A stretch of DNA of 52,408 nt from Ancylobacter novellus. GTDB taxonomy: Bacteria; Pseudomonadota; Alphaproteobacteria; Rhizobiales; Xanthobacteraceae. Where the stretch lies: assembly GCA_003241485.1 (NCBI GenBank), contig QFQD01000015.1, forward strand, positions 1 through 52,408, given 5' to 3'. This document shows positions 34,600-42,596 of the stretch, one piece after another. Both the position numbers and the translations under genes were made by a program. Position 1 is the first letter of the stretch. Each line of letters begins with the position of its first letter. The notes beneath the pieces are model-generated. The model was not told the origin of the DNA. It ran no database searches and saw only the letters and a program-made list of their open reading frames with translations.

Positions 34600-35235
34600 T
34601 CAGTTGGCAGGCGCGCCGAGACCCTTGAGATAGACCAGAAATGCGGCCTCAAGCAGGTCTTCCGGCGGCATTGGCAGCTTGCGGCGCGAACCGTCCGAGC
34701 GGGCGAACAGCGAGGCGACACCGTGCGCCAGCGCCCAGGTGTGCAGTGCCACCATCAGCGCCGGCGGGCGTCCCTGCGCAGGCATGGTGGCGACCAGCAC
34801 ATCCGCCGCCTCGCGCAGCACGCCGAAGGCACGCTGCCCGGCCTGGTCAAGCGCGGGGTGGGCCTCCGCCGACAGCCCGGATTCGAACATGGCGATGTAC
34901 TCGGCCGGATTTTGGCGCGCGAAGTCCAGATAGGCCCGGCCCACGCGCTCGAAGGCCTCCACGGGCGTCGGGCGCCCCTCGTTCCAGCTCGCCTGCATCG
35001 CCTTGGCGAAACGCTCGAAGCCTTCCGCCGCAACGGCGGCGATCAGTTCATCGCGATCGCGAAAATGGCGATAGGGCGCGGCCGGGCTCACCCCAGCGCG
35101 GCGCGCCGCCTCGGCGAAGGTGGCCCCCGCCGTGCCCTTCTCCGCGATCAGCTCCAGCGCAGCCTTCATCAGGGCTTCCCGCAGGTTGCCATGATGGTAG
35201 CCGCGGGACTCGCCGCCGTTCTTCGTCCAGCTCAT
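34600..35235 (-). CDS. TetR/AcrR family transcriptional regulator
   Basis: 211 aa. The N-terminal TetR HTH is clear (TFAEAARRAGVSPAAPYRHF, then RDRDELIAAVAAEGFERFA). The C-terminal region resembles the WHG-type ligand domain (ALMVALHTWALAHGVASLFA). Start ATG 35235 (MSWTKNGGESRGYHHGNLRE) fits the family; a longer start at 35286 exists. It lies between ruvB and DUF2852 on the same strand, which breaks the usual ruv-ybgC neighbourhood. Its ligand and targets are unknown. Confidence 0.85.
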   Translation of the reverse strand: MSWTKNGGESRGYHHGNLREALMKAALELIAEKGTAGATFAEAARRAGVSPAAPYRHFRDRDELIAAVAAEGFERFAKAMQASWNEGRPTPVEAFERVGRAYLDFARQNPAEYIAMFESGLSAEAHPALDQAGQRAFGVLREAADVLVATMPAQGRPPALMVALHTWALAHGVASLFARSDGSRRKLPMPPEDLLEAAFLVYLKGLGAPAN

Positions 35236-35294
35236 GTGAAAGGGGCTTACATCACGGCCGCGCCGCCGTCGATGACGACGATGCACCCGTTCCC

Positions 35295-36329
35295 TCAGTC
35301 GCCTTCATCGAAGAGCGGGATCTGGTTGGTGCTGGAGGGCACGGCGAGCCCCATATGCTTGAAGGCATGGGCGGTCAGCACGCGCCCGCGCGGGGTGCGC
35401 TGCAGGAAGCCCTGCTGCACCAGATAGGGCTCGATGATCTCCTCGATCGCGTCGCGCGGCTCCGACAGCGCGGCGGCGATGGTCTCGACGCCCACCGGCC
35501 CGCCGCCATAATTCATGGCGATGACCGAGAGATAGCGCCGGTCCATCTGGTCGAGGCCGAGGCCGTCGACCTCCAGATGCGAGAGCGCATGGTCGGCGGC
35601 AGCGCGGTCGATGATGTCGCGCCCGCCCACCAGCGCGAAGTCGCGCACCCGGCGCAGCAGCCGGCCGGCGATGCGCGGCGTGCCACGCGCCCGGCGGGCA
35701 ATCTCGCGCGCGCCGTCCTTGGAGATGGGAATGTTGAGCACCCGCGCGCCGCGCGTGACCACCAGTTCGAGTTCGTCGACGGTGTAGAAATTCAGCCGGA
35801 TCGGAATGCCGAAGCGGTCGCGCAGCGGCGTGGTCAGCAGCCCCGAGCGCGTGGTCGCTCCCACAAGCGTGAACTTGGACAGCTGGATCTTCACCGAGCG
35901 CGCCGCCGGCCCCTCGCCGATGATGAGGTCCAGCTCGTAATCCTCCATGGCGGGATAAAGGATCTCCTCCACCGCCGGGTTGAGGCGGTGGATCTCGTCG
36001 ATGAACAGCACGTCGCGTTCTTCGAGATTGGTCAGCAGCGCCGCGAGGTCGCCCGCCTTGGCGATGACCGGGCCGGAGGTGGAGCGGAAGCCGACGCCCA
36101 GTTCGCGCGCCACGATCTGCGCCAGCGTGGTCTTGCCCAGCCCCGGCGGGCCGACGAACAGCACATGGTCGAGCGCCTCGCCGCGCGTCTTCGCCGCACG
36201 GATGAACACGTCGAGATTGGCGCGCGCCTGCTCCTGCCCGACGAATTCGGCAAGGTTCTGCGGGCGCAGCGAGGCCTCGGTGAGGTCTTCCTCGCGCTTG
36301 TCCGGGGTGACGAGGCGCTTGGTGCTCAT
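35295..36329 (-). CDS. ruvB: Holliday junction branch migration ATPase RuvB
   Basis: 344 aa. AAA+ motor that drives branch migration with RuvA. Walker A is FVGPPGLGKTTLAQ, Walker B LFIDEIHRLNPAVEE, and the sensor/arginine-finger part contains VGATTRSGLLTTPLRDRFGI. The C-terminal winged helix ends YLVQQGFLQRTPRGRVLTAH. The ATG overlaps the stop of the upstream small membrane gene as ATGA, so it is translationally coupled to it and not directly to ruvA. Confidence 0.97.
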   Translation of the reverse strand: MSTKRLVTPDKREEDLTEASLRPQNLAEFVGQEQARANLDVFIRAAKTRGEALDHVLFVGPPGLGKTTLAQIVARELGVGFRSTSGPVIAKAGDLAALLTNLEERDVLFIDEIHRLNPAVEEILYPAMEDYELDLIIGEGPAARSVKIQLSKFTLVGATTRSGLLTTPLRDRFGIPIRLNFYTVDELELVVTRGARVLNIPISKDGAREIARRARGTPRIAGRLLRRVRDFALVGGRDIIDRAAADHALSHLEVDGLGLDQMDRRYLSVIAMNYGGGPVGVETIAAALSEPRDAIEEIIEPYLVQQGFLQRTPRGRVLTAHAFKHMGLAVPSSTNQIPLFDEGD

Positions 36330-36766
36330 CGCGCCGGCCCCCGCTCACGCGCGGGAAAGACGCCGCCGGCAATCAGCACGCTGGTGACGAGCGCCATCGC
36401 CGCCGCGAGGATGGGCGCCAGCAGCAGCGCGCGCTGCTCGAACAGCGCGCGATACTCGCGAAAATCATAGGACAGTGCGATGACGCCGAGCGGCAGGAGC
36501 GCCACCACCACGACGGCGGCCAGCACGAAAAGTCGGGAGCGCGGCCGGAAGGACAGCGCGAAGGCGCAGATGCCGGCCACGAGACCGCCCGGCACCACCG
36601 CGATGGCGGCATAGCTCGCCGAGGTGGCGCTGTGCATCAGCCGCTCGGTGGTGAGCACGGCGAGGATCGCCCCGCCATAGGCGAAGATCATCGCCGGGAT
36701 GCGCGCGGGCCACGGCCAGGGCTGGGCATCGCCCTTGGCCCGCGCGGTGGTGAAGCGAAGCATCAT
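36326..36766 (-). CDS. hypothetical four-helix membrane protein inside the ruv operon
   Basis: 146 aa with four hydrophobic segments (about 26-42, 51-71, 79-100 and 112-138). There is no recognised family motif. It overlaps ruvA and ruvB by four bases at each end, so it is firmly part of the ruvC-ruvA-ruvB transcript. A membrane protein there is unexpected, because the RuvABC proteins are soluble DNA enzymes. It may simply be carried along in the operon. Confidence 0.75.
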   Translation of the reverse strand: MMLRFTTARAKGDAQPWPWPARIPAMIFAYGGAILAVLTTERLMHSATSASYAAIAVVPGGLVAGICAFALSFRPRSRLFVLAAVVVVALLPLGVIALSYDFREYRALFEQRALLLAPILAAAMALVTSVLIAGGVFPARERGPAR

Positions 36767-37380
36767 CGCGCCAGCTCCTTCAGCCCGAGCCGGATGAGCC
36801 GGGCCGTGTCCGCCCCCTCCCCCGCCTCGCGCAGCGCCGCCGCCACCGCCGCATTGGCCTGGATCTGCGCATAGCCAAGATTGACCAGCGCGGACACCGC
36901 ATCGGCGACCGGCGCAGGCGCCGACTTCTCGTCGAGCGCGGCCGTCAGCCCCGCCACCGCCGGATCGACACTGCCGAAGGCCGGCGCCTTGTCCTTCAGT
37001 TCGGTGACGATGCGCGCGGCGACCTTCGGCCCGACGCCGTTGGCCCGCGCCACCATCGCCTTGTCGCCCAGCGCCACCGCATTGGCGAGTTCGGAGGGCG
37101 AGAGGGTGGAGAGCACGTTCAGCGCCACCTTGGCGCCGACGCCCTGCACGTTCTGGAGCAGCAGGAACCAGGACTTCTCCGCCGGCGAGGTGAAGCCGTA
37201 GAGGCGGATCATGTCCTCGCGCACAAAGGTCTCGATGAACAGCGTCGCCGCCTCGCCGGCCTTCGGCAGCGCCTGCAGCGTGCGGGCGGAACAGTGCACG
37301 AGATAGCCGACGCCCTGCACGTCGAGGATCACATGGTCGTCGCCATAGCTGTCGACGAGGCCCTTGAGTTTACCGATCAC
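36763..37380 (-). CDS. ruvA: Holliday junction branch migration protein RuvA
   Basis: 205 aa, standard length. It begins MIGKLKGLVDSYGDDHVILD, carries the helix-hairpin-helix DNA-binding motifs (LLLQNVQGVGAKVALNVLS and ARANGVGPKVAARIVTELKD) and ends with the RuvB-binding domain III (AVSALVNLGYAQIQANAAVA). The start is GTG 37380, overlapping the ruvC TGA by four bases. Confidence 0.96.
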   Translation of the reverse strand: MIGKLKGLVDSYGDDHVILDVQGVGYLVHCSARTLQALPKAGEAATLFIETFVREDMIRLYGFTSPAEKSWFLLLQNVQGVGAKVALNVLSTLSPSELANAVALGDKAMVARANGVGPKVAARIVTELKDKAPAFGSVDPAVAGLTAALDEKSAPAPVADAVSALVNLGYAQIQANAAVAAALREAGEGADTARLIRLGLKELAR

Positions 37381-37892
37381 TGCGCTGCCACCCGTGCCTT
37401 GAGCGCCGCCATGCCCCTATGCTGGGCGTGGGTGACGGCGACCGCAAGCGCGTCCGCCGCATCATCGGTGGTGAAGTCGGCCTGCGGCAGCAGCACCTTC
37501 ATCATCATGCGGATCTGGCCCTTCTCGGCCCGGCCGGCGCCGACCACGGTCTTCTTGACCAGCAGCGCCGCATATTCGGAGACCGGCACTCCCGCCAGCG
37601 CCGGCGTCAGCATCACCACGCCGCGCGCCTGGCCGAGCTTCAGCGTCGAGGCCGGGTTCATGTTGACGAAGGTCTCTTCCACCGCCGCCTCGTCCGGCTC
37701 ATGCGCGCGCAGCACGCGGGCCAGCTCATCGTGCAGGACCGCGAGGCGCACCGCCAGCGCCTCGTTCTCCGGCGGCATCACCGTGCCGCAGGCGATGAAG
37801 GACAGCTTGGTACCCATGGCCTCGATCACCCCCCAGCCGGTGCGGCGGAGGCCGGGATCGAGCCCGAGAATGCGAATCGGAGCGGAGGCCAT
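37377..37892 (-). CDS. ruvC: crossover junction endodeoxyribonuclease RuvC
   Basis: 171 aa, standard length. It resolves Holliday junctions by paired nicks. Acidic catalytic residues are seen in ILGLDPGLRRTGWG, AVEETFVNMNPAST and TTDDAADALAVAVTHAQ. It is the first gene of the ruv operon, with the start at ATG 37892 and 152 non-coding bases before the next gene upstream on this strand. Confidence 0.96.
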   Translation of the reverse strand: MASAPIRILGLDPGLRRTGWGVIEAMGTKLSFIACGTVMPPENEALAVRLAVLHDELARVLRAHEPDEAAVEETFVNMNPASTLKLGQARGVVMLTPALAGVPVSEYAALLVKKTVVGAGRAEKGQIRMMMKVLLPQADFTTDDAADALAVAVTHAQHRGMAALKARVAAQ

Positions 37893-38044
37893 GTCCTAGG
37901 GCGTAGCCGAACAAAGGACGAACGCCTAGTGCGCAACGCACGACGCCGCCCCGCCGTCGTCACGGAGCGGGAACATGGTGAAGGCGGCGTTAAGGCGGAA
38001 TTCCCGCGCCGCAGCACCGCCCCGAGCCACGACTTCGCACGGCA

Positions 38045-38977
38045 CTACCGCACGCGGTTGAACGCCCCGCTCGCCAGCGCCACGCCGAAGCCGGTCGCCA
38101 CCACGCCGATCATCGCCGCCATGTCGGGATGCTCGCCCAGCACCGGCACGGCAATGAGCGCGGCCAGCGCCGGCACCAGCCCTGTAAAGGCGGCAGCCCG
38201 CGAGGAGCCGAGCCGCTCGATGGCGATACCGAAGGCGACCAGCGCCACCACGCCCGACAGCAGCCCCTGCACAACAAGCTGGATCAGCACCTCGCGGCCG
38301 TAGCCGGCGGAAACCGCGTCGATCACGCCCGGCAGTCCCAATGGCGTCAGGATGATGGTGGACCACAGCCCGATCAGGCCGACCGTCTCGGTCGCCCGCA
38401 TGCCGGTACGGCGGAAGGCGAGCGTATAGCTGGCCCACATCGCCGCGCCACACAGCAGCAGCAGATGGCCGCGCCATGCGCCATCCTCGGGAAAAAGCAC
38501 GCCGCGCCCGCCCAGCGTCACAACGCCGAGCGCGATGCACCCGAAGCCGAGGGCGCGGGCGATGCCCAACCGTTCCTTCAGGACGAACACCGAGATCATC
38601 GCCACGATCAACGGCATGGTGCCGGGCAGCAACGGCCCGACATCCGCCGCCGGCACGAAGCGCATGGCATTGGCGACGACAAGGAAGAAGAAGCCGCCGG
38701 CGCCGAAGAAGCAGGCGAGGAAGGGCCACAGATTCTCCCGGCGCGGCCAGAACCCGACCTTGATCCAGGCCGGAGCAAGCACCGTCGCCGGCACGATGAA
38801 GCGCAGCCAGCCGACCGTGGCCGGCGGCAGATGGCCGTGCACGGCATGGCGCGTGGACACGATCCACGCTCCCCAGATCGAGATGGCAAGCAGGGCGCAG
38901 CCAATACCGATCAGTCGATCGGCAACGGCCTTGTCGGCCGCGGCACCGGCCGCGGCGGGAGTGAGACAGTCGGACAT
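38045..38977 (-). CDS. EamA/DMT family transporter
   Basis: 310 aa with ten predicted hydrophobic helices in two EamA units; the second unit ends in GSSRAAAFTGLVPALAALIA and PVLGEHPDMAAMIGVVATGF. Members export small metabolites or amino acids; the substrate is unknown here. ATG 38977 (MSDCLTPAAAG) is preferred over a TTG nine codons upstream. It is divergent from the TauE/SafE gene at 39213, with 235 bases between the starts. Confidence 0.88.
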   Translation of the reverse strand: MSDCLTPAAAGAAADKAVADRLIGIGCALLAISIWGAWIVSTRHAVHGHLPPATVGWLRFIVPATVLAPAWIKVGFWPRRENLWPFLACFFGAGGFFFLVVANAMRFVPAADVGPLLPGTMPLIVAMISVFVLKERLGIARALGFGCIALGVVTLGGRGVLFPEDGAWRGHLLLLCGAAMWASYTLAFRRTGMRATETVGLIGLWSTIILTPLGLPGVIDAVSAGYGREVLIQLVVQGLLSGVVALVAFGIAIERLGSSRAAAFTGLVPALAALIAVPVLGEHPDMAAMIGVVATGFGVALASGAFNRVR

Positions 38978-39212
38978 CTGCTTTTCCAGCCGCCGCAGCG
39001 GCAAAAGGTGAAACGCTGCAGCGGGAAAGCTCCGCCCGGCAGCTCAGTTGCCGCCAATCTGGTGCGACCGCGCCTGGCATGCAAACGCGTTTTGCCAATG
39101 AGCACGTTCACCAAACCCGATGGATCCCTCGCGTTGACCGCGCCGGGCGGTCGGTCTAGAGCGCACACACGCCGCCGGCCTTGTGGCTTTGGCAGGCGCC
39201 CGGGAACCTCCG

Positions 39213-39959
39213 ATGTCACTCGACCTGGCCGTGATCTGGGCCATCTGCACCGCCCTCATCGCCGGCGTCACCCGCGGCTTTTCCGGCTTCGGCGGCGCGC
39301 TCATTTTCGTGCCGCTGATCAGCGCGCTGTTCGGGCCGAAAGTCGCGGCGCCGACCCTGCTGGTGGTCGACACCCTGATGACCCTGCCCTTCCTGCTGCC
39401 CGCGCTGCGGGCCTGCATCTGGCGGGAGGTGGCGCCGCTCGCGGTCGGTGCGGTCGTGACGGTCCCGGCGGGCGTATGGGTGCTGCAGCACACCGACCCG
39501 CTGGTGCTGCGCTGGGGACTGGCGTCGCTCGGCCTCGGCCTTCTCCTGTTGCTGGTGTCGGGCTGGCGCCATACCGGCCGGCACAGCCTGCCGGCCACGC
39601 TCGGCGTCGGTGCTGTTGCCGGCTTCTGCGGCGGCGCGGCACAGATGTCGGGGCCGGCCGTGGTGGCCTACTGGCTCGGCAGCGGCCAGCCATCGGTGCT
39701 GGTGCGGGCCAATCTGTTCGGCTTCTTCGCGCTGGCGACGCTGGCGAGCGCCATCTCCTACGCGGCAAGCGGCATGTTCACCGCCGAGGTCGGCCAGCTG
39801 AGCCTGGTGCTCGGGCCGGCCTATGCGTTGGGGCTCTATGCCGGAGCGCGCGCCTTTCGCGGGGCCTCGGACCGCACCTACCGCGTGGCCGCCTATTGGG
39901 TGATCGCCACGGCGGCCCTGCTCAGCCTGCCGCTGTTCGACACGCTGCTCGGGCGCTGA
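39213..39959 (+). CDS. TauE/SafE family sulfite/organosulfonate exporter-like protein
   Basis: 248 aa with about seven to eight helices. The family pattern GVTRGFSGFGGALIFVPLIS near the N-terminus and AGFCGGAAQMSGPAVVAYWL in the second half are characteristic. Proteins of this family export sulfur or organic anions; the substrate is not clear. ATG 39213 starts MSLDLAVIWAICTALIAG. A hairpin terminator follows directly. Confidence 0.85.
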   Translation: MSLDLAVIWAICTALIAGVTRGFSGFGGALIFVPLISALFGPKVAAPTLLVVDTLMTLPFLLPALRACIWREVAPLAVGAVVTVPAGVWVLQHTDPLVLRWGLASLGLGLLLLLVSGWRHTGRHSLPATLGVGAVAGFCGGAAQMSGPAVVAYWLGSGQPSVLVRANLFGFFALATLASAISYAASGMFTAEVGQLSLVLGPAYALGLYAGARAFRGASDRTYRVAAYWVIATAALLSLPLFDTLLGR

Positions 39960-39966
39960 AAACGGC

Positions 39967-39992
39967 AATGCCCGGCGCACGGGCCGGGCATT
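39967..39992. terminator. hairpin terminator between TauE/SafE and yebC
   Basis: Perfect 10-bp stem AATGCCCGGC / GCCGGGCATT with a 6-base loop, 8 bases after the TauE/SafE stop. There is no T-tract, so termination strength is uncertain. It can serve both convergent genes. Confidence 0.6.
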
Positions 39993-39995
39993 GGG

Positions 39996-40046
39996 AAGAG
40001 ACTGAATTGGGCAAGAGACTGAATTGGCGAAGAGACTGAAGTGGGC
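39996..40046. repeat. 17-bp tandem repeat, three copies
   Basis: Units AAGAGACTGAATTGGGC (39996-40012), AAGAGACTGAATTGGCG (40013-40029) and AAGAGACTGAAGTGGGC (40030-40046) follow without gaps. They lie between the terminator hairpin and the yebC stop. The near-perfect identity points to recent expansion by slippage. Confidence 0.95.
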
Positions 40047-40056
40047 TGGGCCGCCC

Positions 40057-40803
40057 TCAGTCGCCCATCTTGGCCATGAAGGCGTCGGACAGCTCGAAAT
40101 TGGCGTAGACGTTCTGCACGTCGTCATTGTCGTTCAGCGTGTCGACAAGGCGGACCAGCTTCTCGGCAACCTCGTCATCGACCGCGATCGTGTTCTGCGG
40201 CCGCCACACCAGGCCCGACTTGCGCGGCTCGCCGAACTTGGCTTCCAGCGCGCGGGCAACCTCGTGCAGGTTCTCGATGGAAGTGGTGACCTCGTGGCCG
40301 TTCTCGTCGGAGGTGACATCGTCCGCGCCGGCATCGATGGCGGCTTCCAGCATGTCGTCGGCCGAGGCCTTGCCGGCATCGAACTCAACGGTGCCGATGC
40401 GGTCGAACATGAACGACACCGCGCCGGTCTCGGCCAGCGACCCGCCGGACTTGGTGAAGTAGGAGCGCACTTCCGAGGCGGTGCGGTTGCGGTTGTCGGT
40501 CAGCGCCTCGACGATGACGGCGACGCCGCCGGGGCCGTAACCCTCATAGCGGATCTCGTCATAGTTCTCCGCATCGCCGCCCGAGGCCTTCTTCACCGCG
40601 CGGTCGATATTGTCCTTGGGCATGTTCTCCGCGCGGGCCGCGAGAATGGCGGCGCGCAGGCGCGGGTTCATGTTGGGGTCGGGCATGCCGAGCTTGGCGG
40701 CCACGGTGATTTCGCGCGCCAGCTTGGAGAACAGCTTGGAACGCACCGCGTCCTGCTTGCCCTTGCGGTGCATGATGTTCTTGAACTGCGAATGCCCGGC
40801 CAT
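40057..40803 (-). CDS. yebC: YebC/PmpR family regulatory protein
   Basis: 248 aa, standard length of the YebC/TACO1 family, which includes DNA-binding regulators and proteins that help ribosomes translate difficult sequences. The typical start MAGHSQFKNIMHRKGKQDAV and motifs NMNPRLRAAILAARAENMPK, GYGPGGVAVIVEALTDNRNR and FDRIGTVEFDAG are present. In many proteobacteria it neighbours ruvCAB, as it does here at a distance of 2.2 kb. Confidence 0.95.
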   Translation of the reverse strand: MAGHSQFKNIMHRKGKQDAVRSKLFSKLAREITVAAKLGMPDPNMNPRLRAAILAARAENMPKDNIDRAVKKASGGDAENYDEIRYEGYGPGGVAVIVEALTDNRNRTASEVRSYFTKSGGSLAETGAVSFMFDRIGTVEFDAGKASADDMLEAAIDAGADDVTSDENGHEVTTSIENLHEVARALEAKFGEPRKSGLVWRPQNTIAVDDEVAEKLVRLVDTLNDNDDVQNVYANFELSDAFMAKMGD

Positions 40804-40913
40804 GGCCGCCTCCACGTCGTGCCGGCGAACGGTGCCGCGCGGCATCTCAATTCTGAAGATTGGGTGCGCGGCTTATAGGCGAGAGGGCATGCGCGCGTAA
40901 AGCGGTGCGTGGC

Positions 40914-41729
40914 CTACCAGAAGCCGGGCACCACCTGTTCCAGCGCCCCGCCGAGCCGCACCGGGGCAACACGCACCGCGCGCCCGGCACCGTCGGTCTC
41001 CACCGCCAGGCCCGACAGCGTGCCCGGCCCCGCCGCCGGCTCGAAGCGCGAGGAGCCGATCTTGCGGGTGAAGCGGCGCAGCGGCTCTTCCTTGTCCATG
41101 CCGATCACCCCGTCATAGCAGCCGCACATGCCGACATCGGTCATGTAGGCGGTGCCGCCGGGAAGGATGCGGTGGTCGGCCGTGGGCACATGGGTGTGTG
41201 TGCCGATGACGAGGCTGGCCCGCCCGTCGCACCAATGGCCGAAAGCCTGTTTCTCGCTGGTGGTCTCGGCGTGGAAATCGACGATCACCGCATCGGAGAC
41301 CAGACCCAGCGGGCCGGCGTCAAGTTCGCGGTCGATCGCCGCGAAGGGATCGTCCATCGGGTCCATGAAGGCGCGGCCCATCATGTTGACCACCAGCACC
41401 CGCGCGCCGTTCTGCGCGTCGACCAGCGCCGCGCCGCGGCCCGGCGTGCCGGGCGGGTAGTTGGCGGGACGCACGAGGCGCGGGGCGCGCTCGATGAACA
41501 CCAGCGCCTCGCGCTGGTCGAAGGCATGGTTGCCGAGCGTCACCGCATCGGCTCCCGCCTCCAGGAACTCGTCATAGATCGCCTCGGTGATGCCGAAGCC
41601 GCCGGCGGCGTTCTCGCCATTCACCACGACGAAATCGAGCGCCCATTCGCGCCTCAGGCGCGGCAGATGCTCCAGCACGATGTTCCGGCCGGGCCGGCCG
41701 ACCACATCCCCGAGAAACAGCAGCCGCAT
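40914..41729 (-). CDS. YmdB-family metallophosphoesterase
   Basis: 271 aa, matching the TIGR00282 family, whose members hydrolyse cyclic nucleotides. Metal ligands appear in MRLLFLGDVVGRPGR, VVNGENAAGGFG, TLGNHAFDQRE, VDFHAETTSEKQAFGHW and GTHTHVPTADHRI. It starts 3 bases after the 5-formyltetrahydrofolate cyclo-ligase stop, a pairing often conserved in alphaproteobacteria. The physiological substrate is not established here. Confidence 0.92.
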   Translation of the reverse strand: MRLLFLGDVVGRPGRNIVLEHLPRLRREWALDFVVVNGENAAGGFGITEAIYDEFLEAGADAVTLGNHAFDQREALVFIERAPRLVRPANYPPGTPGRGAALVDAQNGARVLVVNMMGRAFMDPMDDPFAAIDRELDAGPLGLVSDAVIVDFHAETTSEKQAFGHWCDGRASLVIGTHTHVPTADHRILPGGTAYMTDVGMCGCYDGVIGMDKEEPLRRFTRKIGSSRFEPAAGPGTLSGLAVETDGAGRAVRVAPVRLGGALEQVVPGFW

Positions 41730-41732
41730 CGA

Positions 41733-42338
41733 TTACTCCTCCACCGGCCGCACGATACCGGCATCGGTGGCAATGGCGTCAAGCCGCTCGTCATGGGGGT
41801 CGGTGGGGACAGCGGGCAGTTCCTGCACGGCGAAGGCGTAGCCGATGGCCTCCACGCGCTTGGCTCCACGCAGCAGCGACAGCGTGCGGTCGTAGAAGCC
41901 GGCGCCGTAACCGAGCCGGTTGCCGCGCGCATCGAACGCCGCCAGCGGCACGACCAGCACGTCCGGCACCACGGCCGGCGCCGTCTCGGGCGGCGCGGGT
42001 ATCCTTATGCTTCCGGGCCCGGCGGAAGGCACCAGTTCCTCGCCCGGCTCCCACAGCCGGAAGATCAACGGCTTGCCGCTGTCGACGACGACCGGCAGCG
42101 CGACCCTGGCGCCGGCGGCGCGCAGCAGGCGCACCAGCGGTGTGGTGGAGATTTCCGAGCCGATCGGCGCGAAGACGGAAACCACCTCGCCGCCGACTTC
42201 GCCCAGCCATTTCAGCGCATGGAGGGCGGCGGCCTCGGCTGCCTGCCCGCGCGCCACAGCGTCGAGCGTCGCCCGTCGCGCAAGGGCGAGGGAGCGGAGG
42301 CTGGCTTTCTCGGAGGCGCGTTCGGAGGTCTGGGGCAT
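41733..42338 (-). CDS. 5-formyltetrahydrofolate cyclo-ligase
   Basis: 201 aa from ATG 42338. It converts 5-formyl-THF to methenyl-THF using ATP. Family motifs are the N-terminal basic part (SLRSLALARRATLDA), the folate-binding FAPIGSEISTTPLV and the C-terminal DVLVVPLAAFDARGNRLGYG with AGFYDRTL. The longer frame running upstream would cross the 6S RNA and is rejected. The 6S RNA ends about 20 bases before this start, as in many bacteria (ssrS-ygfA arrangement). Confidence 0.93.
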   Translation of the reverse strand: MPQTSERASEKASLRSLALARRATLDAVARGQAAEAAALHALKWLGEVGGEVVSVFAPIGSEISTTPLVRLLRAAGARVALPVVVDSGKPLIFRLWEPGEELVPSAGPGSIRIPAPPETAPAVVPDVLVVPLAAFDARGNRLGYGAGFYDRTLSLLRGAKRVEAIGYAFAVQELPAVPTDPHDERLDAIATDAGIVRPVEE

Positions 42339-42359
42339 GATGATGAGTGCGGAGCCGCG

Positions 42360-42505
42360 ATGGCCGTTGGAGGATCGATCCCGGGAACCTACAACGTAGG
42401 TGGGCGCCGTGTGTCCGAGCCCAGGGGCAAGGTCAGGGACAGCTCCCTTTGAGATCGATAAGGCCCCGGGGAATATGTTCTCCTGACGAACCTCACAGCC
42501 CCGCA
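42360..42505 (-). ncRNA. ssrS: 6S RNA
   Basis: About 146 nt on the minus strand just upstream of the 5-FCL gene, the standard place for 6S RNA, which binds the housekeeping RNA polymerase holoenzyme. The ends pair: GGCTGTGAGG near the 5' end with CCTCCAACGGCC near the 3' end (two-base bulge). The tip has AGGGAGCTGTCCCT, and the 3' half has the hairpin ACCTACGTTGTAGGT that I recall from alphaproteobacterial 6S RNAs. Ends are estimated from pairing and from a -10 box at 42516-42511; they could be off by several bases. Confidence 0.8.
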
Positions 42506-42510
42506 TGACA

Positions 42511-42540
42511 AATCTAGGACGACGCGTGCCGAATTGCCAG
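42511..42540 (-). promoter_or_regulatory. candidate promoter of the 6S RNA
   Basis: On the minus strand CTGGCA (42540-42535) and TAGATT (42516-42511) are 18 bases apart. The predicted start near 42504 coincides with the 5' end deduced from the closing stem. Confidence 0.45.
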
Positions 42541-42596
42541 AGGTGTCACGCGCAAGGTGAACAGCTTTCCGCGTGACGCCCGGTTGGCGGGTGCCC

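Noticed and set aside
42339..42506. N-terminal extension of the 5-FCL frame
   Set aside because: It overlaps the 6S RNA and has no similarity to the family; ATG 42338 gives the usual length.
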